The notes under the pieces: generated by a model
The model's input: only the letters and a program-made list of their open reading frames with translations
Told to the model about the DNA's origin: nothing
Databases searched by the model: none
Made by a program: the position numbers and the translations under genes
Part shown: in pieces, positions 1 through 7,031 of the stretch
How positions within the stretch are numbered: the stretch's first letter is position 1
Layout of the letters: the number at the start of each line of letters is the position of its first letter
Origin: Candidatus Cryptoclostridium obscurum
Lineage (GTDB): Bacteria > Bacillota > Dehalobacteriia > UBA7702
Direction of reading: 5' to 3'
NCBI GenBank assembly: GCA_904420535.1
Contig: CAJFVQ010000099.1
Span: forward strand, 1-39,551
DNA: 39,551 nucleotides

Positions 1-756
1 CATTACGTTTGCCGTTGTGGGCATCATTTTCGTTTGAATGCCCGCCAGAGAATAGATTTTATTGTGGATCCTGGCAGTTTTCGGGAAATGTACAATGACA
101 TCATCACCCGAGATGTCATCGGTTTTCAAGGATATGAAAAGAAAATTAAAAACGCTCGTCTTGCTTCCGGTGAGAATGAAGGAGTTATTTGTGGTACGGC
201 AAATATCGGCGGCTATTCATGTTGTCTTTTTGTGATGGAAGCCAAATATATGATGGGGTCCATGGGTACGGCAGTAGGGGAACGGATTACCAGGCTTTTT
301 GAGTATGCCACAGAGCATCATTTGCCCGTCGTGGGATATACTGTTTCCGGCGGTGCCAGAATGCAGGAGGGAATTTTGTCTCTGATGCAGATGGCCAAAT
401 CTTCCGGTGCGGTTAAGCGCCACAGCGACAGCGGCAACCTCTATCTTACGGTTCTAACGGATCCTACCACAGGCGGGGTCACTGCAAGTTTTGCCATGGA
501 AGGCGATATTATCATGGCAGAACCCGGGGCACTGGTGGGTTTTGCTGGTCCTCGGGTCATCGAGCAAACCATCCGTAAGAAATTACCCGAAGGGTTCCAG
601 AAAGCAGAATTTTTGCTGGATCATGGTTTTGTGGATTTGATTGTTCCTCGGGAAACACAGAAAAAAACAGTAGCTCGGATTTTGGCACTCCATGGTGCAC
701 CGCATCAGACAGAAAACCAGGAAGGGGGAACGGACAATGACAGAACCTCTCGATAA
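1..756 (+). CDS. accD: Acetyl-CoA carboxylase carboxyltransferase subunit beta (5' truncated by window)
   Basis: This is the beta subunit of the carboxyltransferase half of acetyl-CoA carboxylase, which moves carboxyl from carboxybiotin to acetyl-CoA to give malonyl-CoA for fatty acid synthesis. The reading frame is open from the first base. The first residues read HYVCRCGHHFRLNARQRID, the end of the N-terminal zinc ribbon, so the true start lies upstream of the window and the TTG at 34 is internal. The crotonase-fold core is intact, with SGGARMQEG, MQMAKSSGAVKR, DPTTGGVTASFA and GFAGPRVIEQT. The C-terminal cysteine pair reads C-R-C, where the family usually has C-x-x-C, so one residue is missing. 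It overlaps accA by 20 bases, which suggests translational coupling. Identity is certain; only the N-terminus is unseen. Confidence 0.97.
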   Translation, partial: HYVCRCGHHFRLNARQRIDFIVDPGSFREMYNDIITRDVIGFQGYEKKIKNARLASGENEGVICGTANIGGYSCCLFVMEAKYMMGSMGTAVGERITRLFEYATEHHLPVVGYTVSGGARMQEGILSLMQMAKSSGAVKRHSDSGNLYLTVLTDPTTGGVTASFAMEGDIIMAEPGALVGFAGPRVIEQTIRKKLPEGFQKAEFLLDHGFVDLIVPRETQKKTVARILALHGAPHQTENQEGGTDNDRTSR

Positions 757-1513
757 AGTCCGTGCTGCCCGGGCCAAAGGTCGTCCTACAGGACTGAAAT
801 ATATTGAACATATCCTCACGGATTTTGTGGAACTTCACGGCGATCGGCGTTTTCGTGACGACGCGGCCATCGTAGGCGGTATCGGCATGTTGGGCGATAT
901 GGCCGTGACCGCTATTGCCATGGAAAAGGGGTCCGATACTAAGGACAAAGTACGTCGCAATTTTGGTGCACCCAATCCTGAAGGGTATCGGAAATCATTG
1001 CGTTTGATGAAACAGGCGGAAAAATTCCATCGTCCCATTCTTTGTTTTATCGATACTGCCGGCGCTTTTTGTGGTGTCGGTGCGGAAGAACGCGGCCAAG
1101 CCCAGGCCATTGCAGAAAATTTAATGGAAATGATGACTCTTCGCACTCCGATCATTTCTATTCTAATTGGGGAAGGAGGCAGCGGCGGTGCTTTGGCCCT
1201 TGCCGTAGCTGATGAAGTCTGGATGATGGAAAATGCCATTTATTCAGTAATTTCTCCGGAAGGCTGTGCCAGCATTTTGTGGAAGGATTCCTCCAAAGTG
1301 AAGGAAGCTGCAGAATGCTTGAAACTCACCGCCGATGATATGCTTCGCTTTGATGTTGTGGAACGGCTGATCCCTGAAAAGGATCGTGAGTTCGAAGCAA
1401 TCTACACGGAGTTGCAGAATCTTTTATTGGAAAAACTAAAAGAAAAGTCCATCCTTCCCATAGAGGAACTTTTGAATCAGAGATATCAGCGTTTCCGTAA
1501 ATTTGGCATGTAA
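737..1513 (+). CDS. accA: Acetyl-CoA carboxylase carboxyltransferase subunit alpha
   Basis: This is the alpha subunit partner of AccD in the cytoplasmic carboxyltransferase complex that makes malonyl-CoA. The start at 737 is preceded by a purine-rich site (AGGAAGGGGGAA, 719-730) and begins MTEPLDKVRAARAKGRPTG. An in-frame ATG at 692 lies deep inside accD with no such site. At 258 residues it matches the short Gram-positive form, which lacks the N-terminal helical extension of the proteobacterial form (about 320). Family segments seen are HGDRRFRDDAAIVGGIG, FIDTAGAFCGVGAEERGQ, IGEGGSGGALALAVAD and SPEGCASILWKD. It is the last gene of its operon in this window. No convincing terminator follows; the downstream gap is AT-rich and carries the next promoter. 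Confidence 0.97.
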   Translation: MTEPLDKVRAARAKGRPTGLKYIEHILTDFVELHGDRRFRDDAAIVGGIGMLGDMAVTAIAMEKGSDTKDKVRRNFGAPNPEGYRKSLRLMKQAEKFHRPILCFIDTAGAFCGVGAEERGQAQAIAENLMEMMTLRTPIISILIGEGGSGGALALAVADEVWMMENAIYSVISPEGCASILWKDSSKVKEAAECLKLTADDMLRFDVVERLIPEKDREFEAIYTELQNLLLEKLKEKSILPIEELLNQRYQRFRKFGM

Positions 1514-1580
1514 TGTCCAGGACGAAAAATGTTGTCAATTTATATAATTTTTTAAAGCTTTTTAAAGTTTAAATTTCCCA

Positions 1581-1609
1581 TTGACAATGGAGAAGAACTT
1601 TTTTATACT
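1581..1609 (+). promoter_or_regulatory. Consensus sigma-A promoter for the DUF3842/CooT operon
   Basis: TTGACA at 1581-1586 and TATACT at 1604-1609 are separated by 17 bases, an almost perfect housekeeping promoter. A/T-rich tracts just upstream (about 1540-1575) could act as an UP element. Transcription would begin near 1616 and leave a leader of about 130 nucleotides before the first gene. Confidence 0.85.
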
Positions 1610-1615
1610 ATACAC

Positions 1616-1748
1616 AGAAGCATTATGGAGATGCTCTATGGCCAGAAGGCTCTAAAATACAAAATATGAAAAAATATAGTTGGAAACTGTTGCTAAGAAG
1701 GCACACAATTTTTGTGTGTCTTTTTTATTTGTAAAAATGGGGGAACCT
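1616..1748 (+). ncRNA. Structured 5' leader, candidate attenuator or riboswitch
   Basis: Between the predicted transcription start and the ATG at 1749 lies a leader of about 130 nucleotides that ends in an intrinsic terminator (1698-1726). The heptamer AGAAGGC occurs twice, near 1644-1650 and 1696-1702. The second copy enters the 5' arm of the terminator stem, so alternative pairing is conceivable. I could not match the upstream part to any riboswitch class I know. That it is a regulatory leader is inference; the terminator itself is read directly. Confidence 0.5.
1698..1726 (+). terminator. Intrinsic terminator inside the 5' leader of the DUF3842 gene
   Basis: A stem of nine pairs (GGCACACAA at 1700-1708 with TTGTGTGTC at 1712-1720, one G-T wobble) has a three-base loop and is followed by TTTTTT (1721-1726). 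It lies downstream of the promoter at 1581 and upstream of the first start codon, so it would abort the transcript unless relieved. Confidence 0.75.
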
Positions 1749-2162
1749 ATGAAAATAGCGATCATTGACGGTCAAGGCGGCGGCATCGGTAAACACATTA
1801 CCATGAAGCTGCGAAGCTTCTTGGGAGAAGAATACGAGATTATTGGCTTGGGAACCAATGCCGTGGCGACGATGGCCATGCTGAAGGCCGGCGCCAATGA
1901 AGTGGCCACGGGAGAAAGCGCCATCGTTTACATGGCATCAAAGGTGGATGTGATCGTAGGTTCTGTTTCCATCCTTTCTGCCAACAGTATGTGCGGCGAA
2001 ATGACGCCCCGAATGGTAGAAGCCATTGGCAGCTCCGATGCCAAAAAAATTCTGTTGCCGGTGAATCGAAATCAGATTGAGATCGTCGGCGTCCTGCGGG
2101 AGCCGGTACCTCACCAAATCGACCGTCTGGTAGAAGCCATTAAGAATCATGAAAATTTGTGA
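1749..2162 (+). CDS. DUF3842-type protein of unknown function
   Basis: A 137-residue cytoplasmic protein that I recognise as the DUF3842 family; no function is established. It opens with MKIAIIDGQGGGIGKHIT, a beta strand followed by a glycine-rich turn like a Rossmann-type nucleotide site. It continues with LGTNAVATMAMLKAGA, SAIVYMASKVDVIVGS and LLPVNRNQIEIVGV. The whole looks like one alpha/beta domain without membrane segments or signal peptide. The start at 1749 has GGGG (about 1739-1743) just upstream; longer in-frame starts would run through the leader terminator. It shares a transcript with the CooT-like gene 33 bases downstream, which hints at a metal or cofactor role. That role is inference from neighbourhood only. 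Confidence 0.8.
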   Translation: MKIAIIDGQGGGIGKHITMKLRSFLGEEYEIIGLGTNAVATMAMLKAGANEVATGESAIVYMASKVDVIVGSVSILSANSMCGEMTPRMVEAIGSSDAKKILLPVNRNQIEIVGVLREPVPHQIDRLVEAIKNHENL

Positions 2163-2195
2163 TAAGGTGAAAGAAACAGAAAGGAGATTCCTGCT

Positions 2196-2390
2196 ATGTG
2201 TGAAGCCAATGTGTATTTAAGAGAGAAAGATGCGGATGAATATCGACTTTTGATGGAAAGTGTCGATAAAGTGATTCCCGCTGGTGATGAAATTATTTTG
2301 GAAAGCATTTTCGGTCAGAGAAAAATTGTAAAAGCTTATATTAAAGAAATGACTTTGGTGGATCATAAGATCATGCTGGATCATATTTAA
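2196..2390 (+). CDS. CooT-like small nickel-binding protein
   Basis: A 64-residue protein starting Met-Cys-Glu-Ala, with an AAGGAGA ribosome binding site ahead. Size, the Cys at position 2 and the segments LESIFGQRKIVKAYIKEM and VDHKIMLDHI fit the CooT family. In Rhodospirillum rubrum CooT is a dimeric nickel-binding protein of the carbon monoxide dehydrogenase maturation set, with Cys2 as ligand. No CO dehydrogenase genes are nearby here, and many anaerobes carry stand-alone CooT homologues, so the metal partner is unknown. It follows the DUF3842 gene closely in the same operon. Confidence 0.8.
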   Translation: MCEANVYLREKDADEYRLLMESVDKVIPAGDEIILESIFGQRKIVKAYIKEMTLVDHKIMLDHI

Positions 2391-2474
2391 TCCTTCTAGA
2401 ATCGTTTTTTCGGGATGCCTGTCCTTTGTCCATGAAACTGGTGGGAGATCGTTTTGACGTTCTTTTGACATAAC

Positions 2475-2503
2475 TTGACTTTTTTCCATGGGAAAGATAT
2501 ACT
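2475..2503 (+). promoter_or_regulatory. Sigma-A promoter for pgi
   Basis: TTGACT at 2475-2480 and TATACT at 2498-2503 are separated by 17 bases. A second TTGACA at 2465-2470 lies ten bases upstream, but its spacing to the same -10 is too long (27 bases). The start site would be near 2510. A seven-pair hairpin (ATACTGT 2542-2548 with ACAGTAT 2554-2560) lies in the leader just before a weak AAGG ribosome binding site. Confidence 0.75.
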
Positions 2504-2586
2504 TATTTTGAATCATTACGGAAAAAAGCATTTCAGACGATATACTGTTGATGACAGTATGATATAAGGTCAATGAAAAGATTGTG

Positions 2587-4035
2587 ATGATTACCGAAAT
2601 GCTTTTGGGAACGGAATCAGTCATCATATTAAAGACGGAAAGGACAGGTCTTTCTTTGGAAAAAAAATTGATGGTTTCTCTTTGCGAAAAAAATGCTAGG
2701 TCTTTTGTGACGGAGGAAGCTTTTGTGATCATGAAACAGCGGGCCATTGCCGGACAAGATCTGCTTTGGTCAGGAAAAGGACCGGGAGCGGAATATTTGG
2801 GATGGCTGGATCTGCCTGAGAGTTTTGCCGAGAGTGACCTTGAGAAAATAGAAACTACTGCTGAGGAGATTAGAAACACTTCCGACGTTTTTGTGGTGAT
2901 CGGTATTGGCGGTTCTTATCTTGGTTCTTATGCGGCGATTTCTTTTTTGCGCCATCGTTTTTATAATAACGTACCCCGTTCTCTTCGTCAGGGGCCGGAA
3001 ATCTACTTCGCGGGGAATCATTTTAGCGGTCGGTATTTAAAGGAGCTGATAGAGGTCATCGGCGAACGCGATGTCTCTGTGAATGTGATCTCCAAATCCG
3101 GTTCTACCATGGAAACTGCGGTGGCCTTTCGTTTTTTCCGCCAGTATTTAGAGGATCGTTACGGCCGCGAAGAAGCTGTCCGCCGCATTTTTGTCACTAC
3201 TGACGCAACCCAAAGTCCTTTGAAAGATATCGCCGAGGAATCGGGATACTGTTTATTGGGCATTCCTTCCAATGTTGGCGGACGATTTTCTGTTCTTACA
3301 GCGGTGGGGCTTTTGCCCATTGCCGTCAGTGGCGGAGACATTCGCACGATGCTGGATGGCGCCTCTGCAATGCGCGCACATCTGCTTCGTGAGAAAGACT
3401 GTAATGACGCCTTGATCTATGCGATTTATCGGAACCTCTTTTTTGAGCAGGGAAAAACTGTGGAACTTATGGCCTGCTGCGATCCTTGTCTTCATCATCT
3501 GGCGGAATGGTGGAAACAGCTTTTTGGAGAAAGCGAAGGCAAGAACCATTTGGGGCTTTTCCCCGCTGCCGTTGATTTAACAACGGATCTTCATTCCCTC
3601 GGCCAGTTTATTCAGGACGGATCCAGGATCATGTTTGAAACTGTGGTCCGTATTACTGAGCACCGCGCCGATGAAGCAGTTGTGGTGACGGAATCTTTAG
3701 ATGATTTTGACGGCCTCAATGATCTCAGCGGTATGACCATGGACGAGATGAATGCCAAAGCCTTTTATGGTTCTACAATGGCTCATACCGATGGCGGTGT
3801 TCCGAATTTGTTGCTCTCTGTGCCAAATAAAAATGCCGATTCCCTTGGACAGTTGTTTTATTTTTATGAATACGCCTGTGGAATCAGCGGTTATGTGTTG
3901 GGAGTGAACCCCTTTGATCAGCCGGGCGTAGAGGCTTATAAACGTAATATGTACGCACTTTTGGGCCGTAAAGGATATGAAGAGGAGCGCCGTCGCCTTT
4001 TGGAGCGTTTGCAAGAAACTGATAGATTACAATGA
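2587..4035 (+). CDS. pgi: Glucose-6-phosphate isomerase
   Basis: Interconverts glucose 6-phosphate and fructose 6-phosphate in glycolysis and gluconeogenesis. The SIS-type phosphosugar core is clear, with EYLGWLDLP, FVVIGIGGSYLGSYAA, ISKSGSTMETAVAFRFF, GGRFSVLTAVGLLP, NHLGLFPAAVDLTTDLHSLG and, near the C-terminus, FDQPGVEAYKRNMYALLG. It belongs to the short Gram-positive type (about 450 residues). The start is uncertain. ATG 2587 (or GTG 2584) gives about 482 residues, but the AAGG upstream is spaced too far. ATG 2671 would give 454 residues, almost the Bacillus subtilis length, but has no clear ribosome binding site. It is monocistronic, with its own promoter and a strong terminator. Confidence 0.96.
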   Translation: MITEMLLGTESVIILKTERTGLSLEKKLMVSLCEKNARSFVTEEAFVIMKQRAIAGQDLLWSGKGPGAEYLGWLDLPESFAESDLEKIETTAEEIRNTSDVFVVIGIGGSYLGSYAAISFLRHRFYNNVPRSLRQGPEIYFAGNHFSGRYLKELIEVIGERDVSVNVISKSGSTMETAVAFRFFRQYLEDRYGREEAVRRIFVTTDATQSPLKDIAEESGYCLLGIPSNVGGRFSVLTAVGLLPIAVSGGDIRTMLDGASAMRAHLLREKDCNDALIYAIYRNLFFEQGKTVELMACCDPCLHHLAEWWKQLFGESEGKNHLGLFPAAVDLTTDLHSLGQFIQDGSRIMFETVVRITEHRADEAVVVTESLDDFDGLNDLSGMTMDEMNAKAFYGSTMAHTDGGVPNLLLSVPNKNADSLGQLFYFYEYACGISGYVLGVNPFDQPGVEAYKRNMYALLGRKGYEEERRRLLERLQETDRLQ

Positions 4036-4040
4036 ACCAT

Positions 4041-4074
4041 AAAAATGCCAACCGTAAACACGGTTGGCATTTTT
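4041..4074. terminator. Bidirectional intrinsic terminator between pgi and the convergent minus-strand gene
   Basis: A 15-pair stem (AAAAATGCCAACCGT 4041-4055 with its complement 4060-4074) has the loop AAAC. It has T runs on either strand, so it can stop both pgi and the minus-strand gene ending at 4096. Confidence 0.93.
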
Positions 4075-4095
4075 GGCGTTTTTTATAATATGCGT

Positions 4096-4551
4096 TTATG
4101 CTGGTTGGTGCAGCTTTTTCAGGGCTTCGATGGTGGCGTCGAAGTTTTCTTTGTGCCAGTTGGATAATTTAAGCCCTTTCCCTTGCACTGCAAGAATTCC
4201 CGAAGAACGAAAATCGCTCAGTTCTTTTTGTTGAGCAGTAAAACGAATGGTATCGGTATCCGTTACAATTGTAATTACGTTATTTAGAAGATCCTCCGTA
4301 ACTTCCACAGATTTTATGGTAGAATAGGGAATTTCCAATGCTACCTCTTTTTTTAGCATGGCCAGTTGGTTGATGGGAACCAAAACAATTTCATCTTTAC
4401 AGAGCTGAAAAACGTAAAAATCCATATGAAAAAAATCTGTGATTTTTGCGCTCAGATTTGCCGGCGCGTATTTCACAATAATCGTGAGATCTTCTATGGG
4501 TTCGAAGCCTGCTTCTTTGAGGATTTTCCATACTTTTGTTTCTTTTGCCAT
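4096..4551 (-). CDS. Small cytoplasmic protein of unknown function, possibly PH-like
   Basis: A 151-residue protein I cannot assign to a named family. It has no signal peptide or membrane segment. The middle (about 50-115) is a series of predicted beta strands (DFYVFQLCKDEIVLVPI, LEIPYSTIKSVEVTE, VITIVTDTDTIRFTAQ) followed by a C-terminal helix (NFDATIEALKKLHQ). That pattern is like bacterial pleckstrin-homology-like domains of the YokE kind; this is resemblance, not proof. The ATG at 4551 is preferred because GAGG sits nine bases upstream, while the TTG six bases earlier would be too close. It converges with pgi and shares its terminator. It runs the same way as the dehydrogenase upstream but is separated from it by a hairpin. 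Confidence 0.7.
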   Translation of the reverse strand: MAKETKVWKILKEAGFEPIEDLTIIVKYAPANLSAKITDFFHMDFYVFQLCKDEIVLVPINQLAMLKKEVALEIPYSTIKSVEVTEDLLNNVITIVTDTDTIRFTAQQKELSDFRSSGILAVQGKGLKLSNWHKENFDATIEALKKLHQPA

Positions 4552-4668
4552 AATCAAGTACCTCTTCTAAATGTTAATGCGAAAAAATGATACCATAATC
4601 GTCGGGGAAATAATAGATCAATGATTTGACATTTCCACATGAATGAATCAATTTTATCCCATAAAAGT

Positions 4669-4702
4669 AATCGCGGCAGTGAAACATGAAACTGCCGCGA
4701 TT
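4669..4702 (-). terminator. Hairpin terminator downstream of the LDH2-type dehydrogenase gene
   Basis: A 12-pair stem (AATCGCGGCAGT 4669-4680 with ACTGCCGCGATT 4691-4702) has a ten-base loop. On the minus strand it is followed by an interrupted T-rich stretch (TTACTTTTAT), so it should end the dehydrogenase transcript before the next minus-strand gene. Confidence 0.7.
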
Positions 4703-4724
4703 GGTTTTATCGTTTTCTGTTTTT

Positions 4725-5831
4725 CTAGTCTTCAAAGGGGAAATGGTAATCGAGATTTAATTCATCCCGAACTGCCAAGATTTCTTTTTGTACCGCTTCG
4801 GTGATGGCGACGCCTTTGTCTTTTTTCTCCATATAGGCCATATATTCTTTTTCCCCTGCGGTATAAATTCGTTCGGCACCGGGTACCTTTTGGGAATTAC
4901 GGAGTTCGCGAAGAATATCTCCGGCTGTTTTTTTAAAGGCATCGGCGCCCAAAAAGGCATCGGTATCTACAGCAATGAAAAAATGTCCTAAATGATAGGG
5001 TACTTTCTCTCCGTTGGGGCCGATGCCTGTAAGCATCTTCATGTAATTGCCACCCTGTAATGCGGCGGATAACAACTCTACCACTACAGTATAGCTGTAT
5101 CCTTTATAGCCCGCCATTTCTTCTCCAATGCCGCCCAAGGGCGCAAAGGCCGCTTTGCCTCCGGTAAGGGCGTCGAGAATTGCCGCAGAATCTGTCATAG
5201 TGTTTCCGTCCTGAGCGATGACCATACCGGCGGGGGTCTCTTTGTTGATTCTGGCCCAATATTCGATTTTGCCTCGTTGAGTAATGGATGTGGCGCAGTC
5301 GATGACAAAGGGAAAATCCTCATCGGTGGGCATCCCAAAACAAAGAGGATTGGTGCCCATCATATTTTCCACGCCAAAGGTCGGTGCAATGGAGGGACGG
5401 GCATTGGTACCGGTAATGCCGATGCAGTCATTTTTCGTCGCCATAGTGGCATAATACCCGGCAATGCCGTAGTGGGTGGAATTCCTTACGGCGACCATTC
5501 CCATACCGTACTGCTTGGCTTTATCAATGGCCATTTGCATGGAACGATAGCCGATGACCTGTCCCATGCCGTCGTGACCGTCTACCACGGCGGTGGTAGG
5601 CGTTTCTTTTAAAATTTCAAATTTTGTGACAGGTTTCTGAATTCCCGCTTTGATGCGGTCTATATAAATAGGTTTGAAGCGATTGACCCCATGAGAGTAG
5701 ATACCGCGCTTGTCCGCTTCTACCAGTACATCGGCGCAAATTGCCGCATCGTCTCTGGGTACACCGTAGCCGATAAAAGCATCGGTTACGAAATCAGTGA
5801 TGGTTTTCCAATCAACGTATGGATTACTCAA
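4725..5831 (-). CDS. Malate/L-lactate dehydrogenase family (LDH2 type) oxidoreductase
   Basis: A 368-residue NAD(P)-dependent 2-hydroxyacid dehydrogenase of the LDH2/MDH2 fold, unrelated to the classical Rossmann lactate dehydrogenases. Family marks are ADKRGIYSHGVNRF near residue 40, VDGHDGMGQVIGYRSM, VRNSTHYGIAGYYATMA, MMGTNPLCFGMPT and VIDCATSITQRGKIE. Substrates in the family include malate, lactate, sulfolactate, ureidoglycolate and 2-oxo-pantoate-like acids, and sequence alone does not choose among them. The start is a TTG (5829-5831): GAGGGG lies nine bases ahead, the family N-terminus (YVDWKTITDFVTDAF) begins right after it, and no ATG is near. An extended -10 promoter lies upstream. 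It is divergent from the OpuAC-like gene. Confidence 0.92.
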   Translation of the reverse strand: MSNPYVDWKTITDFVTDAFIGYGVPRDDAAICADVLVEADKRGIYSHGVNRFKPIYIDRIKAGIQKPVTKFEILKETPTTAVVDGHDGMGQVIGYRSMQMAIDKAKQYGMGMVAVRNSTHYGIAGYYATMATKNDCIGITGTNARPSIAPTFGVENMMGTNPLCFGMPTDEDFPFVIDCATSITQRGKIEYWARINKETPAGMVIAQDGNTMTDSAAILDALTGGKAAFAPLGGIGEEMAGYKGYSYTVVVELLSAALQGGNYMKMLTGIGPNGEKVPYHLGHFFIAVDTDAFLGADAFKKTAGDILRELRNSQKVPGAERIYTAGEKEYMAYMEKKDKGVAITEAVQKEILAVRDELNLDYHFPFED

Positions 5832-5865
5832 TTCCTTACACCCCTCTGTGTATCGTTTTTTCTAT

Positions 5866-5874
5866 ATTATAGCA
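5866..5874 (-). promoter_or_regulatory. Extended -10 promoter for the LDH2-type gene
   Basis: On the minus strand the bases read TGC-TATAAT (5874 down to 5866), an extended -10 element about 35 bases before the TTG start. No good -35 box is seen at 17 bases (TGGTAC). Confidence 0.6.
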
Positions 5875-5925
5875 CCGATTCATTGGGAGTACCAGCCTTT
5901 TCCCAATATTGGTCTTGAATCAAAG

Positions 5926-5954
5926 TTGTTTTTTGAACTGAGTTATGCTAAAAT
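5926..5954 (+). promoter_or_regulatory. Promoter for the OpuAC-like lipoprotein gene
   Basis: TTGTTT at 5926-5931 and TAAAAT at 5949-5954 are separated by 17 bases, with TG one base ahead of the -10 (extended form). The shared region with the divergent gene holds CATTGGG (5881) and CCCAAT (5902) as an imperfect inverted repeat, a possible but unproven operator. Confidence 0.65.
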
Positions 5955-5998
5955 ATATTAATTAAGCACAATGTATTTTGCAATCCGAGAGGTATTCC

Positions 5999-6934
5999 AT
6001 GAACATGAGACGCTTTCTATTTTATAGTATGGTATTATGTGTGATTTTTCTTGTCAGCGGCTGCGGAAGCAATCAACCAGCTTCCTCCGATGAAAACGTC
6101 GGCACGATTCGCATTGGTATTAAAAATACTGAGGAACAGGAAATCCTTGGAACCCTGGCAAAAATTTTGATCGAGGAAAAAACCGATGCAAGTGCAGAGG
6201 TTGTTTTAGACGATGATGTGACATCGGAAACACTTTTTGAAGATCTGCAAAATGAAGATTTGGATATGTATTTTGATTATTCCGGCTCGATTGGAGAAAA
6301 TGCCTTGTCCATGAATGAAGAGGAGCATAGTAGTTCCGGCGAAGGTGTTGCTATGGTTTTTGTGGAATTACAAAATACTTTGGCCGGTGAATATATGATG
6401 CATCTTTCCAATAGTGTGGGATATGAAGGTGGATTGACGATCTACATCACCCCCCAGCGGCGGGAAGAGCTGAATCAGATCTCATCTTTTTCGGAACTGG
6501 CGGAGGTCTCCGGTGATTTGGTGATTGGTATGCCCGAGGGATTCAAAGAGCGGGTCGACGGATATGCTGCCATGAAAGAGTTTTATGATTTCCGTTTCAA
6601 GGATGTAAAAACTTATTCCGAGGAGGAAGGGTTCTGGGCTCTTGTTCACGGTGAGATCGATGTCATGGTTGGTGACACGACAAGTATCTATAATTCTTTG
6701 TATAATCTTACACTTCTCAGTGATGATCAGCGTTTTTTCCAACCGCAGATCACCTGCTATGTGGTGAGGAATGCGGTGCTTGAGGAATATGAAGGACTGG
6801 AAGATTCTTTGAGCATCATGGAGGGCATGTTGACTTCTGGAAATATGTCTTCTATGAAGCGGCGGGTTTATTATGAAGGACAGGATTTGGAATCCTATCT
6901 CCACGATTATCTGCGCGCTCGGAATTTAATTTAA
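5999..6934 (+). CDS. Glycine betaine/choline-type (OpuAC family) substrate-binding lipoprotein
   Basis: A 311-residue predicted lipoprotein that would bind an osmoprotectant-type solute outside the membrane and hand it to an ABC permease. The N-terminus has two arginines, a hydrophobic stretch and the lipobox FLVSGC, with the lipid-bearing Cys near residue 22. The mature part has the order of OpuAC proteins: IRIGIKNTEEQEILGTLAKI, a DLDMYFDYSG segment like the family's D-x-Y-x-E-Y-x-G region, SFSELAEVSGDLVIGMP, DVMVGDTTS. The start at 5999 has GAGAGG seven bases upstream; a TTG at 5978 lies before that site and is rejected. No ABC ATPase or permease gene is in the window, so it is an orphan component here. 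Ligand identity is not readable. Confidence 0.82.
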   Translation: MNMRRFLFYSMVLCVIFLVSGCGSNQPASSDENVGTIRIGIKNTEEQEILGTLAKILIEEKTDASAEVVLDDDVTSETLFEDLQNEDLDMYFDYSGSIGENALSMNEEEHSSSGEGVAMVFVELQNTLAGEYMMHLSNSVGYEGGLTIYITPQRREELNQISSFSELAEVSGDLVIGMPEGFKERVDGYAAMKEFYDFRFKDVKTYSEEEGFWALVHGEIDVMVGDTTSIYNSLYNLTLLSDDQRFFQPQITCYVVRNAVLEEYEGLEDSLSIMEGMLTSGNMSSMKRRVYYEGQDLESYLHDYLRARNLI

Positions 6935-6968
6935 ATGTGGAAAACAAAAATATGTCAGGTGTTTTTCC

Positions 6969-6997
6969 TTGACAAGAACCCTGGAATGTGTTAGACT
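6969..6997 (+). promoter_or_regulatory. Promoter for the ylxM-ffh operon
   Basis: TTGACA (6969-6974) and TAGACT (6992-6997) are separated by 17 bases. The 13-mer TTTTTCCTTGACA, which contains this -35 box, is repeated exactly at 7008-7020, just before the ylxM ribosome binding site. Confidence 0.75.
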
Positions 6998-7031
6998 GTG
7001 TAAAGTATTTTTCCTTGACAGGAGTAACGCC

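Noticed and set aside
34-36. TTG as the start of accD
   Set aside because: The frame upstream encodes the zinc-ribbon end, so the gene begins outside the window.
1514-1580. Terminator after accA
   Set aside because: The region has T and A tracts but no stable stem.
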